A stretch of DNA of 5,399 nt from B1SED10-16 sp046498365 (lineage in GTDB: Bacteria; Desulfobacterota; Desulfobacteria; Desulfobacterales; Desulfosalsimonadaceae). The translations under genes were made by a program, and so were the position numbers. The DNA lies in the NCBI GenBank assembly GCA_046498365.1, contig JAWOAV010000158.1:1-5399 (forward strand). The letters run 5' to 3'. Below the pieces are notes generated by a model. It did not search any database, was not told where the DNA came from, and worked only from the letters and a program-made list of their open reading frames with translations. This document shows, in pieces, positions 1 through 5,399 of this stretch. Within the stretch, counting starts at the first letter, position 1. Each line of letters opens with the position of its first letter.

Positions 1-2
1 CG

Positions 3-461
3 ACGATCACGACCGACGAGTGGTCGCTCAAAATTGCGGGAGCCGTCGACTCCCCGATCGAGCTATCCTACGAGGAGTTGCTCGATCACCCGGTCGAACA
101 CCGCTTTATCACGCTTCGCTGCGTGAGCGACGAGCTCAACGGACGCTACATGGACACAGCACTGTGGACCGGAACGCCAATCGCGCCGATCCTCGACGAC
201 GCCGGTGTTGGCGATCGCTGCTGCGTCCGATTGGCGGCCGAAGATGGCTACTACCACGCGTTCCCGCGAGCCGCACTCGAATCCGGGTTCTTGGCGTGGG
301 GCATGAACGGCAATCTGCTCCCGCGGGCTCACGGGTCACCGGTTCGAGTGCTGATTCCTGGTCACTGGGGCGAAATCAACGTCAAGTGGCTGACTGACAT
401 CGAGATCCGCGAGGAGCCAGCAACCGGATACTGGGAAGAGCGCGGGTGGCACGGCTCCGGG
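3..461 (+). CDS. Sulfite-oxidase-family molybdopterin-binding domain protein, fragment (5' end off window, 3' end replaced by kinase sequence)
   Basis: Seen: the frame is open from the left edge. A TTG at 78 lies inside the conserved domain and is not a real start. The domain core is clear: TLRCVS, whose Cys (codon 120-122) sits where the family places its molybdenum-ligating cysteine, then ALWTGTPI, DGYYHAFP, MNGNLLPRAHG, PVRVLIPGHWGEINVKWL and a closing GYWEERGWHGSG. Known: this fold (sulfite oxidase, YedY/MsrP and relatives) binds molybdopterin and catalyses oxo-transfer or reduction, often attached to membrane helices or exported. Inferred: the acidic, GC-rich style with many GAC, GAG and TCG codons resembles haloarchaeal members. 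Relatives normally continue after the GWHG(T/S)G motif with their own C-terminus; here the frame turns into a histidine kinase. The substrate cannot be deduced. Domain call is firm; haloarchaeal origin is moderately firm. Confidence 0.85.
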
Positions 462-468
462 CAGATTG
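455..468. other. Junction between molybdopterin-domain sequence and histidine-kinase sequence
   Basis: The last residues fitting the sulfite-oxidase family are HGSG (codons 450-461); from about codon 462 or 465 (QIAINQIEKKF) the protein reads as a kinase helical sensor region. One uninterrupted frame runs from base 3 to 1808 across this point. Codon style changes at once: G/C-ending codons before it, then ATT, GAA, AAA, AAG and TTT after it, including an A7 run at 484-490. No inverted repeat, target duplication, integrase or IS end is visible at the join. I judge a chimeric join more likely than a natural gene fusion. Confidence 0.75.
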
Positions 469-1808
469 CCATCAACCAGATTGAAAAAAAGTTTGCCAAC
501 GTCCAGACATGGGAGCGCTTTTTGTTCAATATCGAGCAGGCCCGCCGGTGGGAAAAGAATTACTTTCTCTACGGGAGAAACCTGGAAGAAGCGCTTTCGA
601 GTACCGCAGAAGCCAAGGCACTCCTTGATGAAAATCTCAAGAAATTCGAAAAATCCGAAATCCCTGTACACAAGGAAACCATCAAGAAAAATCTCGTTTT
701 ATACCAGAGCAACCTGCTGAAGCTGAGACAGATAGAAAGGGAAAATCCCGACAGCATGCCCCCGGATGATATTGAAGGCAACCTGAGGCATTACGGCGCC
801 AGGATCGTCAATGAAGCCGAGAATCTTGCGGCCAGTGAGCATGAGATGGTCTTCCGGTGGCTCCAGCTGGTACAGAAAGTGCCGGCATATTTTCTGGTGT
901 TTTTGTTTTTTTTAATGATTTACATGACGCGGTTTCTTTCCAGGCGATTCATGAAGCCCCTGAAATACCTGGTCAATGAAACCCGGCGGATCGCCAAGGG
1001 GGATTTTACACCGGTCCAGCCGCTGCGAAAATTCAGGGATGAGTTTACTACCGTGGAAGTGGCGATAAACCGCATGATGCGGGAGCTTGAAAGCCGCCAG
1101 AACTCGTTGATCGAGTCCCACAAGCTGCGGGCCGTGGGGATCTTGACGGCGGGAGTGGCCCATGAGCTTAACAATCCCATAAACAACATCATGCTCACCG
1201 CCCATTCCCTGCTCGATGAATATGACGATTTGACGAAGCCCGAACATATTGATATGATCAAAGACATTATCGGGGAAACAGACCGCTCCCGAAGTATCGT
1301 TCATAATCTGCTCGATTTTACGAGGGAAAACAAGTCCTCTTTTGAGCCGATCGATTTGGGGGCCCTGGTCGAAGAGACCACCAAGCTTGCCAAAAACCAG
1401 GCCAGGGTGCGGGGCGTTCCCATCAAGCTGGATATGCAGTCCGGACTCCCCCCTGTGATGGGGGACCGGCAGAAGCTGAAGCAGGTGTTTTTAAACCTTG
1501 TTTTAAACGCGCTAGACGCGGTCGACAAGAACGGCCTGATTCAGGTCAGGGTGCGCTACCACAAGCTGAATTATCTTTCCGTGCAGGTGGAAGACAATGG
1601 CAGCGGGATTGATCCGGATGTGCTTCCCCATATTTTTGATCCGTTTTTCACGACCAAACCCGTTGGAAAGGGGACGGGCCTGGGGCTATCCGTCTCCCGC
1701 GGCCTTATCAACAAGCATGGCGGAACTATCGAAGTCGAAAGCCGACCGGAAAAATATACTATTTTTACGGTCATTTTGCCGTACTATCCCTCTTCGCCCA
1801 CGGGATAA
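462..1808 (+). CDS. Membrane sensor histidine kinase (helical sensor-HAMP-HisKA-HATPase), N-terminus missing
   Basis: Seen, in order: a polar alpha-helical region (465-881) with RRWEKNYFLYG; one membrane helix (882-926, AYFLVFLFFLMIYM); HAMP linker (about 930-1091, with KGDFTP); dimerisation/phosphoacceptor domain with GVAHELNNP, phosphorylated His codon 1161-1163; and the ATPase domain with N-box NLVLNALDA (Asn codon 1506), DNGSGI (1593), FDPFFTTKP (about 1635-1661) and GKGTGLGL (1665-1688). All catalytic boxes are intact. Known: such kinases autophosphorylate and pass phosphate to NtrC-type regulators. Its partner gene starts 44 bases downstream, so co-transcription is likely. Odd: in relatives the EKNF-LYG motif follows a first membrane helix and a short lead; here both are absent and molybdopterin-domain sequence stands in their place. 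The true start is therefore not in this window. The signal sensed is unknown. Confidence 0.9.
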   Translation, partial: QIAINQIEKKFANVQTWERFLFNIEQARRWEKNYFLYGRNLEEALSSTAEAKALLDENLKKFEKSEIPVHKETIKKNLVLYQSNLLKLRQIERENPDSMPPDDIEGNLRHYGARIVNEAENLAASEHEMVFRWLQLVQKVPAYFLVFLFFLMIYMTRFLSRRFMKPLKYLVNETRRIAKGDFTPVQPLRKFRDEFTTVEVAINRMMRELESRQNSLIESHKLRAVGILTAGVAHELNNPINNIMLTAHSLLDEYDDLTKPEHIDMIKDIIGETDRSRSIVHNLLDFTRENKSSFEPIDLGALVEETTKLAKNQARVRGVPIKLDMQSGLPPVMGDRQKLKQVFLNLVLNALDAVDKNGLIQVRVRYHKLNYLSVQVEDNGSGIDPDVLPHIFDPFFTTKPVGKGTGLGLSVSRGLINKHGGTIEVESRPEKYTIFTVILPYYPSSPTG

Positions 1809-1852
1809 AACGGGAAGGCAGGGGTTTTCGGGCGCGTGTTCATTGGGGCCGG

Positions 1853-3223
1853 ATGGAGCAAATGGATAACCTTGTTGTAGCTGTAATCGACGATGAGCCC
1901 ATTGCCCGGAAGCAGATAAGTCTTCTTTTGTCCCGTAAAGGCTACCAAGTCGAGTCGTTTGAGAACCCAACGCTGTTGCTCGAACGCATGAAAACCCAAC
2001 CGTTTCATATCCTCCTGACCGATATCCGGATGCCCCAGATGGATGGGATGCAGCTTCTGGAAAGTGTCAAACTGCAGTTCCCGGAGACCGAAATCATTCT
2101 TTTTACCGGTTATTCTTCGGTCGAAGGGGCCGTATCGGCTATCAAGAAAGGCGCCTTTGATTACATCGAAAAGCCGTTGACGCCGGAAAAGATCCTTTCC
2201 ACCGTCGAACGGGCTGTTGATAAACTGTTTCATGTATCGGAAAACAAAACCTTTCGGCAGGCCCTGCTCCAGAAGGACCATACCCGACAAATCCTGGGCA
2301 TAAGCACGCATATCCGTGAACTGATAAAGATCATCAACAAAGTCGCCAGAATTGACTGCAATGTGGTCATCACCGGGGAATCCGGCACCGGAAAGGAGCT
2401 CGTCGCCAAAGCCATCCATAATGGAAGCCAGCGAAAGGACAAGCCTTTCGTGGGGTTCAACTGCGGCGGCTTTACGGAAGAATTGGTGGCAAACGAGCTT
2501 TTTGGGCACGAAAAAGGGGCCTATACGGGTGCTGCCAGTGTAAAAAAGGGCCTGTTCGAAGCCGGCGAAGGGGGAACGGTATTTCTGGATGAAATAGCGG
2601 AGATGGGCCTTTCCATGCAGGTCAAGCTGCTCCGGCTGATCCAGGAAAGGCAGTTGTTCCGTGTGGGCGGATCCAAGCCCATACCCCTTGATTTCCGCCT
2701 GATTTCCGCGACCAACCGGGATCTCGATTATGAAGTGAGCACCGGCCGTTTCAGGGAGGATTTGTTCTTCCGGTTGAAAGTGGTCGTGATCCATACGGCC
2801 CCCCTGCGGGAGCGAAACGGGGACATCCCCTTCTTTGTCGATCACTTTGTTGATAAGTATAACCGGTTGTACCGAAAGAAAATAAAAGGGTTTTCCCGGC
2901 AGGCTATGGATATCCTCCGGCACTATTCATTTCCCGGCAATATCCGGGAATTGGAGCACTTGGTCTCCAGCGCCGTTGCGCTGGGCGAAAAATCATGGAT
3001 AGGGCCGGAAGACTTGCCGGAGGACCTGAAAATGCTGGAAATTTCAACGATGTCCTTGTCCGGCCTGCCGTCTCTGGAGGAACAGGAAAGGGCCCATATT
3101 GTAAAGGTGCTTGAAGAAACCAATTACAACAAGGTCCAGGCGGCAAAAATTCTGGGGGTCCCCCGGACCACCCTGTGGCGCAAGATCAAGAAATTCCGCA
3201 TCGATGAAATCCAGCCGGAGTAA
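1853..3223 (+). CDS. NtrC-family sigma-54-dependent response regulator
   Basis: A 456-residue protein of standard family length, the probable phosphorylation partner of the kinase just upstream. Receiver domain at about residues 7-125: acidic pocket D13/D14, phosphoacceptor D57 in DIRMPQMDG, T85 and K107. AAA+ domain at about 145-370: Walker A GESGTGKE (175-182), sigma-54 contact loop GAYTGA (222-227; usual form GAFTGA), Walker B GGTVFLDEI (240-248), sensor I ATNRD (286-290), arginine-finger region FREDLFFRL (300-308) and sensor II PGNIRELEH (361-369). A Fis-type helix-turn-helix lies at about 425-446 (NKVQAAKILG...TTLWRKI). Known: phosphorylation drives oligomerisation, and ATP hydrolysis remodels sigma-54 RNA polymerase at distant promoters. 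Start choice: ATG at 1853 has a weak GGGG (1845-1848) ahead of it; ATG at 1862 in the same frame is an alternative. All functional residues are present, so it should be active. Target genes are not identifiable here. Confidence 0.95.
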   Translation: MEQMDNLVVAVIDDEPIARKQISLLLSRKGYQVESFENPTLLLERMKTQPFHILLTDIRMPQMDGMQLLESVKLQFPETEIILFTGYSSVEGAVSAIKKGAFDYIEKPLTPEKILSTVERAVDKLFHVSENKTFRQALLQKDHTRQILGISTHIRELIKIINKVARIDCNVVITGESGTGKELVAKAIHNGSQRKDKPFVGFNCGGFTEELVANELFGHEKGAYTGAASVKKGLFEAGEGGTVFLDEIAEMGLSMQVKLLRLIQERQLFRVGGSKPIPLDFRLISATNRDLDYEVSTGRFREDLFFRLKVVVIHTAPLRERNGDIPFFVDHFVDKYNRLYRKKIKGFSRQAMDILRHYSFPGNIRELEHLVSSAVALGEKSWIGPEDLPEDLKMLEISTMSLSGLPSLEEQERAHIVKVLEETNYNKVQAAKILGVPRTTLWRKIKKFRIDEIQPE

Positions 3224-3320
3224 ACCGCATGCAGCCGTTTTATCCCAAATCCCCTTTGATTTACTTCAGACGATCGCACGGTGCACCCAGAACCTACCGG
3301 AAAAGTCGTCGTCGTCACAT
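3224..3320. other. Convergent intergenic gap with no clear terminator
   Basis: These 97 bases separate the 3' ends of the plus-strand two-component operon and the minus-strand redox operon. I looked for a GC-rich hairpin followed by a T run on either strand and found none. Only small palindromes are present: GCATGC (3228-3233), CGATCG (3271-3276) and GGTGCACC (3280-3287), plus a (GTC)4 run at 3305-3316. None has the form of an intrinsic terminator. Possible open frames through it carry no recognisable protein. Confidence 0.6.
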
Positions 3321-3530
3321 CTACTCCAGGACCCGCAGGCTGTCCTGGGGGAGGCGGTGCGTCCCTTTCCCTTCGAGGCTTACTTCCACCAGCGCCGCGG
3401 GATCATTGATGGACGTGTCCGGATCCACAATGATGCCGTGGCGGCCGATAAAATCGTCCATGTATTCCGCCCAGCTTTCATCGCTGGATCGTTGAAATAC
3501 TTCTACGTGCTGGCCTTTTTTGAATGTCAC
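3321..3530 (-). CDS. Small conserved-looking protein of unknown function (69 aa), possible SH3-like barrel
   Basis: Starts with GTG (3530-3528), preceded by a strong GGAGG nine bases upstream that lies inside the last codons of the flavoprotein gene; only four bases separate that gene's stop from this start. The two are almost certainly co-transcribed and probably translationally coupled. The protein begins TFKKGQHVEVF, then has alternating hydrophobic strands (GRHGIIVDPD, ALVEVSLEGKG) and ends RLPQDSLRVLE. The KKGQ-V-V start, GR-G-IV turn and final hydrophobic strand suggest a small all-beta, SH3-like fold; this is inference from pattern only. No cysteines, signal peptide or membrane helix. 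Its position suggests an accessory role to the oxidoreductase, but I do not recognise the family. Confidence 0.75.
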   Translation of the reverse strand: MTFKKGQHVEVFQRSSDESWAEYMDDFIGRHGIIVDPDTSINDPAALVEVSLEGKGTHRLPQDSLRVLE

Positions 3531-3534
3531 GGCT

Positions 3535-5399
3535 TTATTCCTCCATTTTTGGGGAAGTCGCTATTTCCGCCCCTGACAATGCGCTTTGTTTTCTCAAGCA
3601 GTTGTCGCATATGTCGCGCTTGACCCGTATGTCATTGCCGACGGTTTCGACGCGTTTCTGCACGAAGTCGAGATACCGGCGCGGCCCCATTACGGCACCG
3701 CACTGCTCGCAGTAGACCAGTGGCTGGCGGTTCAATATCGTGCCGCAAAGCGACAGTATCCGCTCCCCGTCCTTGTCTTTTATGGTCATGGCGTGGTTGG
3801 GGCAGTTCATGGCGCAGGCGCCGCAGCCGATGCAGCGGTCGGCAATTTTGCGGAAATCGGTCTTCACCGGGTGATCAAAGTCGAAATAGCCGAGCTTCAG
3901 GGCGTCGATGCCCATCTTGTCACGGCAGACCGCAATACACTTGCCGCATCGCAGGCAGATATCGCATCTCAGACAGCGGCGCGCCTCGTTTTTCACGGCG
4001 TGCTCATCCAGACCGAGTTCCACCTGCTGAAAGGTGGTTTTGCGGCGTTCAGGAATAAGGTGGGGCATTTCCGGTCGTTTGAGCGTCATTTTGGCGGCTG
4101 CCGTCACCTCGATGCATCCAAGCCGTTTTCGCCGGACCGGGACGGGGGGCATCTTGGGCTGGGGGATGCCGTTAAAATAGCGGTCGATCCCCTCGGCCGC
4201 ACGCTTGCCGCCGCCGATGGCTTCCACCACCGTCGCAGGGCCCAAAACTGCGTCCCCGGCGGAGAAAACCCCGGGGGTGCGGGTTTCCATGCTGACAGAT
4301 GCCACCTCGATGGTGTTTCTCCGCGTTCGCTTCAATTCAGGGCAGATATCGTCGTCGACCCGCTGCCCGATAGCGGGGATTACCATGTCGCAGTCGATGA
4401 TAAAGTCGGAGTCGGCAATGGGGACCGGGGACAGGCGGGTCCCCCCTTCTTTGGCAACCAGCCTGGCGCGCTGGCAGTCAAAACCCGTGATTCTTCCGTT
4501 TTCGCCGACAATCGCTTTGGGAATCGTCAAAAATTCAAATGTTACACCTTCTTCCTCGGCCTGTTCCACTTCCTCGATATCCGCCGGCATTTCGTCCCGG
4601 GAACGGCGGTAGGCGACGGTCACCGATTCACACCCCAACCGGACGCAGGATCGGGCCGCATCGATTGCCACGTTCCCGCCGCCGACGATGACGACTCGTC
4701 TGCCCGGCCGTCTGCGAATTCCCAGGGCCATATCCCGCAGGAAATGGATGGCTTTGATGGTGGTGAATTCCGCTTCACCGGGGATGTTCAGGTCCCAGCA
4801 CCGCTGGGCGCCGATGGCGACGAAAAAGGCTTCGAAGCCTTCTTCCTTCTTCAGCCGGTCTATGGTTGTATCGACGTCGAAAACCGTGTTGAAGCGAAAT
4901 TTGACACCCAGATCTTCCAGCATGGCGACTTCCCGGTCGATGACCTCGTGGGGGAGCCGGTAGCGCGGTATGCCGGTGAGCATCATGCCGCCGGCGGACG
5001 GCATGGCCTCGATGACAGTGACATCGTAGCCTTTCAGGGACAGGTAGTAGGAACAGGTCATCCCGGCCGGGCCGGCCCCCACGATGCAGACCTTCCTGCC
5101 GTTGGAGGCCGCTTTGGGCGGGTTGGCGTAGTTGCCTTCGGAGAACGCCCGCTCCGCGGCAAAGGCTTTCATCGATTTGATGGATACAGGGGTGTCGATT
5201 CGGCCGCGAACGCACATGTATTCGCAGGGGCGCGTGCAGACCAGGCCGCACACCCATGGAAAGGGATTGTCCCTGCGGATGATTTCAATGGCCTCGGCAT
5301 ATTTGCCCTGTCCGATAAGGGTAACGTAGGTCGGCACGTCGATGCCCGCCGGGCACGCCGTCTGGCAGGGGGCGGGGGCCAGTCGCGTACATGCACCGG
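3535..5399 (-). CDS. GltD-like FAD/NAD(P)-dependent iron-sulfur oxidoreductase with C-terminal ferredoxin and CxxC-pair tail (5' end off window)
   Basis: The frame stays open to the right edge and reads APCQTACPAGIDVPTY across the GTG at 5337, so that GTG is an internal Val and the true start lies outside. Numbering from the first complete codon (5397-5395; 620 residues visible): N-terminal Fe-S domain with Cys 3, 11, 15 and 50, 54, 58, 62 (CGLVCTRPCEYMC); FAD motif GAGPAG (107-112); NAD(P) motif GGGNVAIDAAR (239-249); PAIGQ (341-345); second FAD motif GVFSAGDA (376-383). C-terminal additions: a Cys-rich CxxCxxCxxCxxCxxxC (475-491), a canonical 4Fe-4S CxxCxxCxxxCP (522-533), and CxxC pairs at 563/566 and 597/600. 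Known: the family (glutamate synthase small subunit, NfnB/SudA, DsrL, dihydropyrimidine dehydrogenase N-half) carries electrons between NAD(P)H, FAD and Fe-S clusters. Inferred: a cytoplasmic electron-transfer subunit for a partner encoded beyond the edge. True GltD is unlikely given the ferredoxin tail; the exact partner is unknown. Confidence 0.93.
   Translation of the reverse strand, partial: GACTRLAPAPCQTACPAGIDVPTYVTLIGQGKYAEAIEIIRRDNPFPWVCGLVCTRPCEYMCVRGRIDTPVSIKSMKAFAAERAFSEGNYANPPKAASNGRKVCIVGAGPAGMTCSYYLSLKGYDVTVIEAMPSAGGMMLTGIPRYRLPHEVIDREVAMLEDLGVKFRFNTVFDVDTTIDRLKKEEGFEAFFVAIGAQRCWDLNIPGEAEFTTIKAIHFLRDMALGIRRRPGRRVVIVGGGNVAIDAARSCVRLGCESVTVAYRRSRDEMPADIEEVEQAEEEGVTFEFLTIPKAIVGENGRITGFDCQRARLVAKEGGTRLSPVPIADSDFIIDCDMVIPAIGQRVDDDICPELKRTRRNTIEVASVSMETRTPGVFSAGDAVLGPATVVEAIGGGKRAAEGIDRYFNGIPQPKMPPVPVRRKRLGCIEVTAAAKMTLKRPEMPHLIPERRKTTFQQVELGLDEHAVKNEARRCLRCDICLRCGKCIAVCRDKMGIDALKLGYFDFDHPVKTDFRKIADRCIGCGACAMNCPNHAMTIKDKDGERILSLCGTILNRQPLVYCEQCGAVMGPRRYLDFVQKRVETVGNDIRVKRDICDNCLRKQSALSGAEIATSPKMEE
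3540..3544 (-). promoter_or_regulatory. Ribosome binding site (GGAGG) for the 69-aa gene
   Basis: On the minus strand the flavoprotein gene ends with ATG GAG GAA TAA, and the GGAGG within it sits nine bases before the GTG at 3530. This site decides the GTG start, since no in-frame ATG lies nearby. Because it is inside the upstream coding region, ribosomes finishing the flavoprotein would expose or reuse it, suggesting coupled translation. Confidence 0.75.

Noticed and set aside
78..80. TTG as start codon of the molybdopterin/kinase frame
   Set aside because: The frame is open to the left edge, and the residues before it (bases 3-77) continue the domain's usual N-terminal strand pattern, so this TTG is an internal leucine.
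447..469. Possible sigma-54 promoter (TGGCAC ... TTGC) at the junction
   Set aside because: Thirteen bases separate the two elements, far from the required -24/-12 spacing, and the site is inside coding sequence.
900..914. T-rich run as a possible frameshift site
   Set aside because: The reading frame runs correctly through it as the hydrophobic membrane helix, with HAMP following in the same frame.
1784..2923. Long open frame of 379 residues on the minus strand, opposite the response regulator
   Set aside because: It is fully antisense to a gene with complete, well-ordered family motifs, shows no recognisable domain, and is the kind of shadow frame that codon bias creates.
3271..3316. Palindromes CGATCG and GGTGCACC and a (GTC)4 run as a terminator, operator or repeat array
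   Set aside because: Too short, lacking a T tract and not repeated elsewhere in the window; compatible with chance.
3111..3623. Plus-strand open frame of 170 residues spanning the regulator's end, the gap and the 69-aa gene
   Set aside because: Overlaps two better-supported genes, has low-complexity Ser/Arg-rich composition, and shows no domain or ribosome binding site.
3720..4612. Plus-strand open frames (3720-4058 and 4205-4612) opposite the flavoprotein
   Set aside because: Antisense to a gene with clear cofactor and cluster motifs; their sequences are Arg/Ser-rich without any recognisable pattern.

Overview
The window looks like a piece of a Desulfobacterota (deltaproteobacterial, probably sulfate-reducer-like) genome or metagenome contig. 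This rests on protein style: a two-component system with a helical-sensor kinase and an NtrC-type sigma-54 activator, and a GltD-like iron-sulfur flavoprotein of the kind common in anaerobes. The first ~460 bases do not fit. They encode most of a sulfite-oxidase-family molybdopterin domain in a GC-rich, haloarchaeal-looking style (38 G+C of 60 in bases 1-60, against 25 of 60 in bases 601-660).

Layout, left to right. Bases 3-461 (+) hold the molybdopterin-domain fragment, cut by the left edge. At about 459-465 the frame passes, without a stop, into a histidine kinase (to 1808, +) that has lost its N-terminus and first membrane helix. After 44 bases comes the cognate sigma-54-dependent response regulator (1853-3223, +). 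A 97-base convergent gap (3224-3320) follows. On the minus strand, reading leftward from the right edge, a large FAD/NAD(P)/Fe-S oxidoreductase (5399-3535, start outside the window) is followed four bases later by a 69-residue protein of unknown function (3530-3321).

How the genes work together. The kinase should phosphorylate the regulator, which then activates sigma-54 promoters. No sigma-54 promoter is visible here, so the target genes lie elsewhere. The minus-strand pair is a separate convergent operon, probably moving electrons between NAD(P)H and iron-sulfur carriers. Nothing in the sequence links it to the two-component system.

The most striking object is the in-frame molybdopterin-domain/histidine-kinase fusion. 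Read literally it is a new sensor architecture. The abrupt change in base composition and apparent taxonomy, together with loss of the normal kinase N-terminus, makes a chimeric join (assembly or construction artefact) the leading explanation. I see no rRNA, tRNA, CRISPR array, transposase or attachment site.
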